64,000 nt of DNA from assembly GCA_015680905.1 (NCBI GenBank), contig CM027377.1, forward strand, positions 24,204,501-24,268,500. Reading direction: 5' to 3'. A program made the translations under genes and the position numbers. Origin of the DNA: Coptis chinensis. Its lineage: Eukaryota > Streptophyta > Magnoliopsida > Ranunculales > Ranunculaceae. Of the stretch, positions 46,175 to 59,929 are shown piece after piece (position 1 is the first letter of the stretch; each line of letters opens with the position of its first letter). A model generated the notes under the pieces. It was not told the origin of the DNA, did no database searches, and saw nothing but the letters and a program-made list of their open reading frames with translations.

Positions 46175-47939
46175 ATCTCCCACTGGCCTTCAAAGCCATT
46201 TAACAACTACTCTAAGACCCATGTCATCCATGTGACTCTCAAAAGGATTGATAGGCAAAGCTTTAGTAAAAGGGTCTGCAAGATTCTTAGCTGTAGGAAT
46301 CTTTGTAACTGCAATATCACCACGCTGCACAATATCACGTATCAAATGATACTTACGCTCTACATGCTTTGACCTCTTATGATACCTAGGCTCTTTCGAC
46401 TGAGCTACTGCACCACTATTGTCACAAAACAATGTTATATGAATTTGTGCTTGAGGCACTACATACTCCTAATTCCATAAAAAAACATCTTAAACCGGAC
46501 TACCTCTTTTGCTGCTTCACTAGCAGCAACATACTCCACCTCTGTAGTCGAATCTGCAATACATTGTTGTTTTACACTTCTCCAACTAACTGCTCCTTCA
46601 CCCAGTGTAAACACATATCCATATGTAGACTTTCTTGAGTCCTTATCTGACTGAAAGTCAGAGTCGGTATAGCCAATAGGCACAAGGTCTGCAGTACCAT
46701 ATACCAACATATAGTCTTTGGTCCTCCTAAGATATTTTAGGATATGCTTGACCGCAGTCCAGTGGTCTAGACCTGGATCACTCTGGTATCTACTGACCAT
46801 CCCAACTGCAAAGCAAATGTCTGGTCTAGACACAACATGGCGTACATCAAACTTCCTACTGCCGAAGCATAAGGACATGCATGCATTTTCTTCTTTTCCT
46901 CAGGTGTTTTAGGACACTAATCCTTGGAAAGAGAAATTCCATGTCTAAAAGGCATTAAGTATTTCTTGGAATCTTGCATACCAAACTTGACCAATAACTT
47001 ATAAACATAAGCCTATCCTATTCTTGCGATGTCGCAAAAGCTGCTTGATCCCTAGGATGTAGCTTGCATCACCTAAATCTTTCATTTCAAAGTGATTAGA
47101 TAACCATATTTTCACCGTAGACATTTTCCTACATCATTCCCAATGAGTAGTATATCATTTACATATAAGACCAAAAACATAACAATTTTACCTTCAACCT
47201 TCTTGTAAACACAAGGTTCTTCCTCACATTGATCAAAACCAAACGATTTGATTGCTTGATCAAAGCATACATTCCAACTCCTTGAAGCTTGTTTAAGTTC
47301 ATAAATGGACTTTTTTAGCTTGCATACTTTATGCTCTTGTGTAGGAACTGTAAAGCCTTCAGGTTGGACCATATAAATGTCCTCCTTGATTATACCATTC
47401 AAAAAGGCGGTCTTTACATCCATCTGCCAAATCTCATAGTCATAATGAGCAACAATCGAAAGAAGGACTCTAATGGACTTAAGCATAGCCAATGGCGAAA
47501 AAGTTTCCTCATAATCGATACCCTCTTTTTGAGTAAATTCTTTCGCCACCAGTCTCGCTTTAAAAGTCTCTACCTTTCTATCGGCTCCTCTTTTCCTTTT
47601 GAATAACCATTTATTTTTAATAGGCTTAATATTTGGCAGTGGATCTACAAGTTCCCAGACATTGTTGGAATACATGAACTCCATTTCCGATCTCATTGCT
47701 TCAAGCCATTTTCTCGAATCAATGTCAGAAATTGCTTCTTCGTAGTTCATAGGATCTACATCCTGATTATCTGATATAACAGAGAAAGTTTCCCCTAATA
47801 GGGTTAACTTTTCTAGAGGTCTAATTGCCCTCCCACTACTACAAAGTACTGGAGTAGGTTCAAGTAAACTCGGAACTTCATTTGGAAGGTTTTCATCTAA
47901 ACTAGGAGTTAATTCAGATTGAACATTACCAGGAGTATC
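44911..47939 (-). mobile_element. Copia LTR retrotransposon, minus strand, cut by the Athila-like element
   Basis: The 3' LTR is 44911-46174 (1264 bp; TGTTGGGAT...ATCCCAACA), adjoining a polypurine tract at about 46175-46190. On the minus strand the coding relics are RNase H (46878-46190, SGAVAQSKEPRYHKRSKHVE) and reverse transcriptase (47750-47112, [32 protein letters not shown]). Upstream domains and the other LTR are missing because the Gypsy element begins at 47940. Broken fossil with about three breaks in the visible part. Confidence 0.88.
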
Positions 47940-49596
47940 TGATAAGCACCCAAAACTGTAATATTAATCCCCGAGAGACATAACATTTTGATCAATTATG
48001 TGTTTAATAATCATGTAATAATTATAATTTCGTACTTTTGCAGGTTTCCCTAGTTAACATGAATATAATGATAAAACATGCATCGAAGTACGGGAATACT
48101 GGAATATTTGAAGTTTCCTACTCAACCCCAGTGAAGACCAATAAAGCCTGACTAGAGCCGAAGTTTCCAAAAGAACAAAACCAGTGCAGAACGGGTCCAC
48201 ATATAAAGAAGCAGCAAACTTCCGAAGCTCACATCTGATAAATCTAGATGTCGACGTCAAGCGTTAGTGAATCGGCAGAGCGACTAGTATGAATTTAACC
48301 CTACGTAAAGACAGAAAATTGTAAAAACGCCAAAATCAGCGTCGCCACTAGACACACTAAGTGGACCCACTCGGCGGGCCCAAAAGGCATGACAAGTCAG
48401 CATAGGCAGGTGGCAAGAGATGGTCACAAATTTGTGCCACCTTGCAATGTGAGAAGACACGTACCTATTCAAAGATTGAAATGGAATTGAGCAAAGGGAC
48501 AAAAGCAAAACATAAAAGGACGAAACATTAAATGAAGTTTTGTTTCGTAAACAAAACTTTTGATAAAAGGAATTCACATACAGACAATCAAAGTTTTGAA
48601 CGTCTCAATTTGAGAAACGGCCAAAACTCAATTAAATCCTTCTCCAGCCATCCAGCCTATATATATAAGGGGTGGTCTTCAATATTTCCCCTTCAGCATT
48701 TTCATGCTTTAGCCTCCGGTTAGCAGTCAGTTAGTTTTCATTTAGCACTTAAATTCTGTCCCTTTTTATTCCAGCAGCTTAAATACTGTAAGTCATTTTT
48801 CTTCTTAATAAAAGTCATTTCTTTCCAAGTTTAATTTTTGTCCTGCATTTATTTATTTAATGTATACAGCAAGTTTAATTATTCCTTCAATGATCATGAG
48901 CTAATCCCCTCGGGAGAGGGTTATGCCTTCGTGTGAGAATCGGATTGACTATTTAATATTCTAGAATCATCGCTTAGGAATTAGGTGTAGATTATACATC
49001 CGGTCCCAAAATGATCGAGATCGTACAAATTTGATCGGGCCGATGCTCGAAACAGTCTCGCGAGAGACCAAAATGTTCGCGACTCTACTCAGTGTCGACA
49101 CTCTCCAAATTTTCCAGCTGATGTAGAATCGAGCCAGGAGCTGAAATGATATTCTAGAGATGAAATATTAGTTCAACTTCTTATGCTAGTGCGATACGGC
49201 TCAGAGATGTGGGCATTTCGCTGTAGTGATGTGGTAATATAAACCGTTAAAAAATAATTCTTGCATGAGTATGATTAACCCTTTCCCTGTTTCTCTATCT
49301 TTGTTATTTACATCGAAATCACCGTTAGTAATTTACATTAAATTAATTAAACCAACTAAAAAAACCTAAAATCCTACTCACTAAAAGTTGTAATTCCAGT
49401 TGTGAACCTTGCCGATTCCTAAGGTTTGGACGATCCCTTATTTGACCTATCCTACCAAACCCACGTGAGTAAGGTAACTTGACTAAACGGACGACTATAC
49501 GGACTTTGGACTTTGGACTTTGGTCTTCGGACTTCGAACTGTGGACTTCGGACTTAAGTAACTAAAATCAAATAACATGGATTTAACGTTTTATCA
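47940..49596 (+). repeat. 5' LTR of the Athila-like element
   Basis: TG...CA with inverted TGATAA/TTATCA ends. A TATATATATAAGG box lies near 48657. It ends with a tandem GGACTTTGGACTTCGGACTT array (49499-49557) just before the primer site. The only LTR copy of this element in the window. Confidence 0.8.
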
Positions 49597-50982
49597 AATG
49601 GCGCCGCTGCACTCCGAAGGACTCTAGACATTTAACGTAATAACCGGAATACATCAAACATAAAAACCTCCTCCCCTACCTCCTCATCTTTTTAATTTCC
49701 ATTTCTTTTGTAATACTAACGTGTTACGTACCTTATTGCCCCAACTTTTTCTACTAACAGATACCTGTGAACCAGATCTTGTTTATTTTCATTAGCACAA
49801 TCTAAGTATTCCGTAAGAACTTGAAGTACTGAATTGACAAAAGAGTCTCGGATGAGACTAAATTAGTAGCGCGCGAGACTAACCTAGAGTATCAACACTC
49901 CGATTTTCAGGTACATGCCACTTTCCCTTTCAGTATTCTTTTGGACTCTCTAGTCCAGTTTATCCAGTAAGTTCACGAGCTCGGGAGTTAGTTCTATCGT
50001 TGTACAAGGAATCGTGGGATGCTAGATTTCAAATTCTTAAACTCCTCAAACTTTGTCGAGGATATTAATTGGTTGTTGCTATAACCTATTTTACCTTGCA
50101 TGTTTGTGTGTTGGCATGAGAACTCTTTGCATATAAATGTGGTTCGTTATTACATCTTTACGTTAACACAATTAATATGATGCGAATATATTTGGATGTA
50201 TGTGTAGTTTCGAACCACTTGCTTAGAATATTTTTGTATGTGTATGTTACATCAATTCACGTACGCGGTATTCATTTGTATGAGTTCGTTCTCGATATTC
50301 CCCTAGCTCACATTTAAGTTGTACGTATCAATAGCTATAGATTATTGCATGCGTAGGACACATTTCTATTCACATAGATTTGCATATGTAGACTTTTTGT
50401 GTAAAGCTAGCATGTATTAATTGTATGTTTAGTTTATATTTTGACATCTATCGTTTTTAATTGCATGTTTCGTAATCACGTCTCCATAATACATTAATTA
50501 TGTAAACTAAAAAAAAAAATCCTAATAATTAAAATTTCATCTTAATCATCTTAATAACACCCCGCATAATACACCATCATAAATCATCATCCTATTCCAT
50601 CATATTCCATCAGTGTCTAGGAAACTTGAAAAAAATTGAGGTTGCCTAATTAAGGAACGTGCTAGCACGAACAACCTCCCTCAATTCTATCAGGTGACCT
50701 GGCTGCTGGAATATTCACACGTTGTCCTAGCTTACCTGCTCAAGTTAGCAACAACTCAAGAAGACGTGCTTCACCTCCCTCCTCCCTTAATTCTAAAATC
50801 TCTCGTCATAATTTGTTCCTTATGAGCATCGAATTAAAATTTGTATTTGTATGAGACTACGGTCTGGTAAACATAAGGAATTATAACTTACATATCGTCG
50901 TCGAAAATACAATAAACAACTGCTTATGCTATCTCCTAGACATAGTTCCTCCTCCGTAAACCAACCTCATTAAACATCTCCG
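49597..50982 (+). other. Untranslated leader of the Athila-like element
   Basis: About 1.4 kb between primer site and gag start, AT-rich, without recognised coding. Long leaders are usual in this lineage. Confidence 0.6.
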
Positions 50983-52143
50983 TTGCCATTATCTCCCTTA
51001 GTTATGGCTCAGGAAAATCTCGCAGTCGAGAAACCCCTTTCGGATTTCTATATAGCCTTACAGGAAGGACCTGCTTCTTGCATTAAGCTCGATGCGATTG
51101 TAGGTGATTTTCACATTCTGCCAAACATTTTCGGTTTGTTACCTGTTTACCATGGTTTAGACCATGAAAAACCGTACAATCATCTTTGTCGGATGCAACA
51201 GGTAGTCACCACTTTCCGCCATCCGACCGTTACCAACGAACAAGTCTTGCTTAGGTTGTTTCCCTTCACCTTAGCTGATAAAGCTTCAGTTTGGCTCGCA
51301 GGACAAGCACCGCAATGCATTGACACATGGGCCAAGCTTATACAAGCATTCATGATAAAATTCTATACTCAGAAAAAAACTATAGAAATGCTTCAGAAGA
51401 TTCAATTCTTTCGCCAACATCCCCAGGAATCCTTTTCGGAAGCATGGAGCAGATTTACTGATCTGCTTCTCGAATGTCCCCATCATCAACTCGACACCGT
51501 TGTATTAGTCTGTTCATTCTTTAATGGTCTCTCTGACCATCAAAAGGAAACATTAGATATTATGAACGACGGTTGTTTCATGGACAAAGGCGTTACTAAA
51601 GCATACACTTTCCTTGAGAAACAGGCTTCGCGAAGCACCGATTAGGGAAATACTGATTCTTCCAGATCTTCTAAAGACACTCCTACCAAAGTTACGTCTA
51701 TGTTCAAGGTCAAACCCGATCCGGAATTAAAAACTCTGATCGAGTCCCTAAACAAAAAGGTTGATGCTCTTTCGATTCAAGTAAATGATCAAAAACCCAA
51801 ACAGGTCATGGCTGCCAACACTTCCCCATGTCCTCTTTGCTTAAGTCTTGAGCACACCGATTCTTATTGTCCCTTGGTATACGAGTGCCCTCCCCAATCT
51901 TCTGAAGAGGCTTGTGCTTTTAACATCCCTAATGTACCTTGGCGACAACATCCAAATTTGGCTTGGGCACCCCTGGCCCAACAACAAGCTTTTCCGGGTG
52001 TCAACAACGCTTCTGTACGACCACCCACAAACTACAATTCCTACAGTCAAGGAAATCCTCCACAATTCCAGCAAGGGCAAAATAATTTTCCCAACAACGC
52101 AAATATAGGGTACCAAAACAAGCGCAACCTTGTTCCCGCTTAA
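50983..52143 (+). mobile_element. Gag relic of the Athila-like element
   Basis: Contains the Gypsy gag signature FPFTLADKASVWLAGQ, followed by WAKLIQAFMIKFY and SEAWSRFTDLLLECPHH, and a CCHC-like knuckle (CPLCLSLEHTDSYC) near 51834. Matches the Athila/Tat type of gag. Broken; treated as a fossil. Confidence 0.85.
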
Positions 52144-52486
52144 TAAAGGATATGGCTACCAAAATCAACCAGTAAAACAATAATCGTGGAACTTGTTCCT
52201 ACCGCTTCCATTGGTACAATAATTTACCGATAAAACAGCTGAAAATTTTCTGACTTGCATGAATCAACAGAATCAAATCTTAGCATCTATCCAACAGTCT
52301 CTTCAGCTGTTAGCACAAGATAAAAGTCAAAAGGGCGTGTTCCCTGGCTAAGCAGTTCCAAACCCTAAGCCTACAAACACTGCCTTTGAACTCAATAATG
52401 CATCAGGATCTAGTAATCCAAGCCAGGGTGAGGTAAATGCCATTACCACTCTTCGTTCTGGCCGAACTATCGACAATAACATACGT

Positions 52487-55400
52487 ATGCCAGACGAAGA
52501 ATCGATAGAAGCCACGGCTGACGTTCTTCCAACTCCTACCTCACAACTTATAACGGACGAAGTTGTTCCTTCCAAATTTACACCCACGTCCCTAGGAAAA
52601 GACACCACTGATCCTTATGCGCGATTCCGCCCAAAAGCTCCGTTCCCTGCCCGTTTGGCAAAGAACAAACGTGACGAACATTTCAATGAGATCCGTGAAA
52701 CCTTCAAAAATTTGACCTTAAACTTAAATTTTCTAGATGTGCTTAAGCATTTGCCCAAGCATGCCAAGTTTTTGAAGGACATGTGCACCACCAAACGACA
52801 TATGAATGTTCCTCAACAAGCGTTCCTCACTGAGCAGTTTCCCTCAATTACTACTACCAATGGTGTGGTTAAATACAAAGACCCAGGCCGACCAACTGTA
52901 CCATGCACGTTGGGCGACAAGTATACCGATACCACACTTTTAGACCTAGGCGCCAGTGTTAACCTACTTCTCTACTACTTATTTAAGCAGTTAGGTCTTC
53001 ACGAATTAAAACCTACCAATATGACTCTACAACTCGCGGATCGCTCCATCAAGTACCCAAAGGGTATAGTAGAAAACGTCATAGTCAAGGTCCAAGATTT
53101 TTACTACCCCGTTGATTTTGTCATTCTAGATACCGAAGTGGCATGTGATTCCATTCCTATCATCTTGGGACGTCTATTTCTTGCAACTGCTAACGCTCTC
53201 ATAAATTGTCGGGACGGTTCGATGATGTTGTCTTTTGGGAACCTTTCTGTCGAACTCAACGTGTTCAAATTAATGAAACAATTTTCCGATCCTATAATGG
53301 ATGGCGAGATTAGCTTGGTTGATAATCTAGCACACGATTATTTCACAAACTCTTTTCCCGAAGACGAGGTACACCAATTTCTTTCTTTTGATAATCCTGA
53401 GTTTGACGATGACTCATACATTAAGGATGTCCACGCATTATTAGAGTCAGTACCACTATTTGATCCTACTACTGCGATGCAAACTGATTCAGAAGAACCG
53501 GACTCGATCTTTTCCATTGAAGAGACGGTCACTCACGAATCCTTAATCCCTAATCCTCCAACTCCAAATTTAAAACCTCTACCCTCTGATTTGAAGTACG
53601 TGTATCTCGATCCCGATAGTAGTCACCCTATAATAATTTCTGCTCACTTAACTACCGGAAAAGCACGCGTTTGATTCGCGGTCATTCGTGAACACCGCCT
53701 CGCTATCGGTTGGTCCTTAGATGATATCAAGGGAATAGACCCTAGCGTATGCACGCATCATATACATCTCGATAATGGCTTAAAGACATCGCGAGAACCG
53801 CAACGTCGCCTTAACCCCGCCATGAAAGAGGTGGTGAGAGAGGAAGTTTTACATTTACTTGATGCGGGTATCATATACCCTATCTCTGGTAGTGACTGGG
53901 TTAGTCCTATCCACGTTGTTCCTAAAAAGTCCGGCATTCAAGTTGTACAAAATGAAAATGGTGAATGCATCTCCACTCACATTCCATTAACATGGAGAAT
54001 TTGCATTGACTATCGCAAACTTAATGCCAGAACACGTAAAGATCACTTCTCTCTCCCATTCATTGACCAGATGCTAGAACGTTTATCCGGTCATGCTTAC
54101 TACTGTTTTCTTGATGGCTATTCCGGCTACTTCCAAATTGTCATCGATCTCGCCGATCAAGAAAAGACAACTTTCACATGTCCCTTTGGAACCTTTGTAT
54201 ACAAATGAATGCCTTTTGGCCTTTGCAATGCCCTAGGCACCTTCCAACGCTGCATGCTTTACATTTTCAGTGATATGGTGGAACGTTATATGGAAGTCTT
54301 CATGGACGACTTTTCCATTTACGGAATTCCTTTGATGACTTCCTATCCAACCTTTCTAAAGTGCTAACGCGTTGCGAAGAGAAAAATCTGGTACTTAATT
54401 GGGAGAAGTGCCATTTCATGGTTACCAAATGACTTGTTCTAGGTCATATCGTTTCAAAAGACGGGATAGAGGTTGATAAAGCTAAAATTGTTAAAATCGC
54501 TTCGCTACCTTTCCCACGTACAGTTCGTGATATCCGTGCTTTTTTAGGCCACGCTGAGTTTTATAGGCGATTCATTCAGGATTTTTCTAAAGTTGCTCGA
54601 CCCTTAACCAATCTCCTGATTAAGGATGCGGTATTCGACTTCAATTTCAGTTGCAAACAAGCTTTTGAAACTGTAAAAACCGCCCTAACTACCGCTCCTA
54701 TTATTCAACCCCCTGATTGGTTTCAACCATTCGAACTGATGTGTGACGCTAGCGACTTTGCTATTGGTGCCATACTAGGCCAACGACGTGATGACAAACC
54801 CATTGTCATTTACTACGCTAGTAAAACTCTTAATGACGCTCAACGTAATTACACAACAACTGAGAAAGAGTTCCTAGCCGTTGTCTATGCTTTGGATAAG
54901 TTTCGCCCTTACCTAGTTGGATCATCCACCATCGTGATATACCGACCATGCCGAAAGACCGGTACTTTGCTGAAAAAGGAGGCGAAACAGCGATTGTTCC
55001 GCTGGATCCTTCTCTTGTAAGAATTCACCCTGGAAATCAAAGACAAGAAATGAACCGAAAATGTTGTGGCCGACCATTTATCAAGGCTAGTTGGTGACAT
55101 TGATAGTGATTCTGAAGCCATCTGTGATTCCTTCCCAGACGAATATTTGTACTCTATTTACTCATCTCCATGGTACGCGGATATCGTTAACTACCTAGTT
55201 ACTGAGGAAGTTCCTTCCTCTTGGTCACGTCCCGATTGTAAAAAGTTCTTATCCACTATAAAATATTATTTATGGGATGACCCCTACCTCTTTAAGTATT
55301 GTTCGACCAACTCATTCATTGCCGCTGCATTCTCGACCGGAGTAATAACGATGTGTTTTATTTTTGCCATGAACAATCTTATGTGGGAGGTAATTCGATG

Positions 55401-56489
55401 GAAAAAAAAACTGCGCCAAGGGGTTACAATGTGGTTTTTTGGCCTACCCTTTTTGCGATGCACATGAACATTGCATAGCTAGCTTTTGATTCGTTAATCG
55501 AATATGTTGAAGACTTAGGTCTTTCATAATTAAAACGCAATATGATGCCCCTAAAATTCTATCTTGATTGTGGGAATTTTTTGATGTTTGGGGCATTGAT
55601 TTTATGGGACCCTTCCTATTTCTCAAAGTTTTTCTACATTCTAGTCGCTGTAGACTATGTGTCCAAATGGATTGAGGCACTCGCATGTCACTCAAATGAC
55701 CATAAGTAGATGCCGTGGAAATTTGTAAAGAAAACATTTTCTCGTTTTGGTGTCCCTAAAGCTATCATCGGTGATGGGGTACACACTTTTGTAATAAAAT
55801 TTTGGTTTTAATGAAGAAATATGGAGTTACTCACAAAGTTTTTTACTCCATATCACCCACAAACGAAGTGGCCAATTAAGGTGTTTGGAAGTCTCCAACA
55901 GAGAGATAAAGTCCATTTCGAGAAAACGGCGTCAATCCATCAAAAAAACTGGTCTCCGTTTATCGGATGCGTTATTGGGCATCGAATGACAAGATTTAAG
56001 ACACCTATGGGATGTCTCCTTACCGCATTGGTTTTGGAAAACCCCGTCATCCGCGGTTGAACTTGAGCATCGTGCCTTTGGGACATCAAAAGCCTTAATT
56101 ACAATATCAACAAAGGCAAACAATAGAAAGTGAAAACTGCAATTAAATAAGCTTGAGGAGATTCAGTGTGATGCTTATGATCTCGAAATCCTACAAAGCT
56201 AATATGAAAAGAGTGCACGACAAACACATTTTGGCGTAAGGATTTTAAAATTGGCCAAAAGGTTTTCTTTGCACAACTCAGATTACACATTTTTCCTGGT
56301 AAATTGAAAACACAATGGTCTGGTCCTTTCATTGTGTCAGCTGTGACACATTATGGGGCAATCTCTTTACTTAATCCACAAGATAACAGCGAATTTCAAG
56401 TCAATGGACAACGCCAAAAAGATTACCACGAATTACGCTCCCCAGATGTTGAACAGACTCTTCTTCAGGATCCGGTCTACATAGACTAG
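52487..56489 (+). mobile_element. Pol relics of the Athila-like element
   Basis: Protease part with LLDLGASVNLLLY (near 52940) and IILGRLFLATAN (near 53160). Reverse transcriptase with RICIDYRKLNARTRKDHF, FLDGYSGYFQI and MDDFS. RNase H with LMCDASDFAIGAILGQ and TEKEFLAVVYALDKFRPYL. Integrase and its C-terminal part (WSGPFIVSAVTHYGAISLLN). Order and spacing are normal for Gypsy. Broken in many places. Confidence 0.85.
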
Positions 56490-56988
56490 ATGTTTCGTTT
56501 GGTATACTCAATCTTGTTTCTATAGAGGGTACACCATTTTGGTATCCGGGCTATCTTCTATTTTATGATCTCAAAACTTCTTTAAAGTGTGTGGTTGCAA
56601 GCACCGGAACCTTAGTCCACGGAAACTCTATTTCAGAACTGAGTATAAATGTCTTCTGCAAAACGAGCAAACGTGCCTATCGGTAAACGATGGGTACCTA
56701 AAATTTCACTTCCTTCCTTCTCTTCCCTTTTCTACTCTCTGCCTCGCGAACTTCAGCTAATCATTTGGTGTAAGTCTCACTCATCATGAATAGGGAATGG
56801 TCATAATACTTTTGCTCATAAACGACGCGCGCGAAGAAAAGGGTGGTGTATGCATTGCCAAACACCCTTCTGTCAAGGTCTTGACTTCCTATCCGATATT
56901 AGCCAGTTTAAGGTATACTTTTGTCTGACACCAGCTGCGTAGGATAATCTTTGCCGCCGCGCCATTTCTCCCACGGGTTGGGAATCGT

Positions 56989-57152
56989 CTTGAGAATCTG
57001 ACGTTAAAAGACTCACACACGTCTTGAGAATCTGACATTAAAAGACTCGATTTGTCTTGAGAATTTTACGTTAAAAGACTCATACACGTCTTGAGAATCT
57101 GACATTAAAAGACTCGATTCGTTTTGAGGATCTGACGTTAAAAGACTCACCT
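56989..57152. repeat. Five tandem 31-bp repeats between pol and the 3' ORF
   Basis: Unit: GTCTTGAGAATCTGACGTTA followed by AAAGACTCACA. Five copies with small differences. Lies in the non-coding interval of the Athila-like element. Confidence 0.85.
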
Positions 57153-57715
57153 TGTAGATGTATATATTGTTGCCTTTTATAAACCAATTCCCCGTGCATT
57201 AAGTTGTGCACATAGAGATTCGCGTTCAACCTCGGATGTTACATACTTGGAACACAAATGGGCAATGGATTCCACTAGACCAACCCCTAGAATTGGTTAC
57301 TTTGAGTTCCCTTTGGGGCGGTTTGAGGATAGCCGTATGTAATAAGGGCAATATTATTAGACCGTAGTGCGCACGGTCCAGGATAGTACCGTCCTGCCCC
57401 TAACCCCATAATACATAAAGATAAAGCCACAATCTGGCTGGATTGGGTTCACTCCAGAGCGACATGACAGTTGCCTATGAATTTAGATGTTGACTCTTCT
57501 GGACATCCAGTGTGTTTCACGTAATCTCCCTTGTTTATAAATAAAACACCCTTCTTTCTTTTCAAAACTCTTATGACCTTTGAGAATGACTCATATAATT
57601 GGATAACATTTTTCGTGCCGATCATTTCGATATCTTGTTCATCCAATTCGGAGTTCAAACGAGTCGTGGGTGAGCGTTTAGATTTTTTAGGCTTAAATCG
57701 GGCTTTAGGCTTGAT

Positions 57716-58951
57716 TTGGGCTTGGGAATTTTTTTTGGCCCAACCAAATCTCAAAATCTTCGGCCCTTTAAACCCGACAAACCTGACCACACGCATCACC
57801 ATCACACACTTCGTCTTCCCAAATTTTCGGATCTTGTCCCCTCTCGATTAAGTCTCGCACGAGACAGGCCCACGTTATATCCAGGTCTCGCGGGAGACTC
57901 CTACAACTCCGACCCCAATTCCTTTCCGTCAGCAAGTCCCATTTCTCCCCCTCATCCTAAATTAATAGCCAGCCTCTCCCTAAGACCAGTGATGGCCGGA
58001 AACAGGCGAATTTGTGTGGAGAAATTTTTTGGAAATTTATTCGAAAATGGGATGTTTGCTCCATTCTTTGATAATGAAATTCACTCTAGAGGATGGGAGT
58101 ACTTGTTATATGATAATGGCAGGATTTATTCTAAGGATTTGGTGATGAAATTCTACGACAATGGGAGCTTTAATGGCGACCATTTTTGGGTTACCTTCGA
58201 GGGTGTGCGCCACGAAGTCACACATGTTTTGATCTCCGGGATCACAGGCATTCCTCTGGTCGACCACGTGCTGACTCAGCAGCAGTCCGTGTACCCACGG
58301 ACTTACGACCTAATGCTTGACACGCTAATCGAGGGAGAGTACAACATAGATAGGAAATACGCGTATCAGCGCTCGGTGCGATGGAACCAGCTGGTTGTGA
58401 CTCAATGGCTGGGACTGAATGTCATTGGCACCTCGAAGCCCTCGGATATCAACAAGACCTTCCTCCACCTTCTCTGGATCCTCCAAGAGCGAAAGGATAA
58501 CTTCTGCATAGTTACATTTCTTTTTTATATTATTACACATGACAATCTTAGTTCAACCCCTCTTGCCGTTCTTGTAACGCAAATTATGATTAATTTGGGT
58601 TTTCTGTCCGCCACCCCTCTAATCCCTATACCACAATATGAGAATATGCTTGTCTTCAAGAAATACATACTGACCCCTTGGGAACCCACAACACCAATGG
58701 CTGATGAGCACGCTAACGTAGGCCCATCTCACCCACCCTATTTTGATGAGACCGCTATGAGTAAGATGAGTCACCCTATGGATGCCTTGCGTGCTATGAA
58801 CAGTGGCATCAGAGACATGTACACTCGCCAGGTATCGATGAAACATGCCTTGGGAGAGTTAAGAACGGATATGACCACTCGCCACGGGGCGCTGACAGAC
58901 AGCATGGGCGAATTTCAGCAGGAAATGCGAGCTTCCATGAATACATTTTAG
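57716..58951 (+). mobile_element. 3' extra ORF (env-like position) of the Athila-like element
   Basis: An open frame after pol, as in Athila elements; the recognisable part begins near MAGNRRICVEKFFGNLF (57991) and ends with a coiled-coil-like stretch. In Athila such ORFs are called env-like by position; I see no clear membrane protein design and assign no function. Fossil element. Confidence 0.65.
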
Positions 58952-59170
58952 GACCAGATGACTACTCGCCAGAACAAGTTCCAACAAATGTTCATGGCAA
59001 ACCAAAGATCGGTTTCGTGCTTCGGTGTTGGATACTACGGGTGATATCCGGGAGTAGTTAGCCTCCACAGAGCTCGTCGTCCCGCACGACGCCGCGGGAC
59101 TCCCCGGTTCTTCTTCACGCTTCGCCCACGAGGATTCTCCTGCAGTCCACGAGGATTCTCAGTAGATAGT

Positions 59171-59430
59171 TTATTTTCACCATTCTTGTATATTATTTAT
59201 GTCGGATATTTTATTTACGTGTTTGCATTTTATTTTCGAACCTGGGACGTCTGTTAATTCTTACATTCTCCAAAATTTCTGCCTTGTCAAATAGTATATT
59301 AGTTATCTCCAATATTATATTATATAGGTAGAAACATATATAATAATATTAGTAATAAAAATATATATACATATATAAAAATATATACATATATTTTTAA
59401 CGTCACAATTAACGGCAAAATTTTACCGTA
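59171..59430. other. AT-rich stretch, nothing recognised
   Basis: About 260 bp with ATATATA-rich segments at 59320-59400. May still belong to the Athila-like 3' region. Confidence 0.4.
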
Positions 59431-59433
59431 AAC

Positions 59434-59520
59434 CAACGTTTTGCAAAACGGTCATGAAATCGCATCCAAAAAACGGTCAGAAAGCGGTCATGAAATCGCA
59501 TCTAAAAACGGTCAGAAAAC
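59434..59520. repeat. Tandem ACGGTCATGAAATCGCATC repeats
   Basis: Two units of about 36 bp (ACGGTCATGAAATCGCATC, then A-run and ACGGTCAGAAA), just upstream of a TATA box. Confidence 0.7.
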
Positions 59521-59535
59521 GGCTCAATTTTTTTC

Positions 59536-59905
59536 TATAAATAAGTTCAACACATTCTTCACATTTCACTCCTTTCACTTTCTCCCCTCTCCACTTTTTA
59601 TTCTAAAAATCGTTTTTAGATCACTCCAAGTTTCAAGATTCATGAATGCACTAGAAAAGTTTGAGCAGCAGCAGATTGAATATGCTACTCAAGTCTTCAT
59701 GCTCGGTTGTTTTATTATAGTAATGTTGTTAATGTGGCATATAGTTCTATCTAATATTTAGGTTTGTATTTTAGTTCACGTATCATTATGATGTGTCTCC
59801 AATCCTCTATACGTTCTTACATCTTATTGTAATAATATATTTACATCTTCCTTTGCCGTCTACTTACGCTATTTCTTTTTCAAGTTAAAAAAAAAAAAAA
59901 AAAAA
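59536..59905 (+). other. TATA box, short ORF and genomic poly(A): transcript-like unit
   Basis: TATAAATA at 59536-59543 is followed by a CT-rich leader, a 39-codon ORF at 59642-59761 (MNALEKFEQQQIEYATQ followed by a hydrophobic segment CFIIVMLLMWHIVL) and A19 at 59887-59905. This order looks like a small transcription unit or a retroposed transcript copied together with its upstream promoter. Not matched to a known family; the ORF may be chance. Confidence 0.4.
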
Positions 59906-59929
59906 GCACTATTCACGTTCTTCTTCCGA

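Larger units (their letters stand above)
47940..59170 (+). mobile_element. Athila-like Gypsy LTR retrotransposon, 5' LTR through 3' extra ORF
   Basis: 5' LTR 47940-49596 (TGATAAGCACC...TTTTATCA, 1657 bp), primer site from 49599 (TGGCGCCGCTGC), gag 50983-52143 (CPLCLSLEHTDSYC knuckle), protease near 52910-53200, reverse transcriptase 53822-54330, RNase H from 54739, integrase 55400-56100, C-terminal integrase part 56304-56489, then a separate ORF at 57716-58951 in the position of the Athila env-like ORF. No matching 3' LTR was found before 64000, so the 3' end is lost or lies beyond the non-LTR element. Many breaks, of the order of ten, in the pol region. Element end is approximate. Confidence 0.85.
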
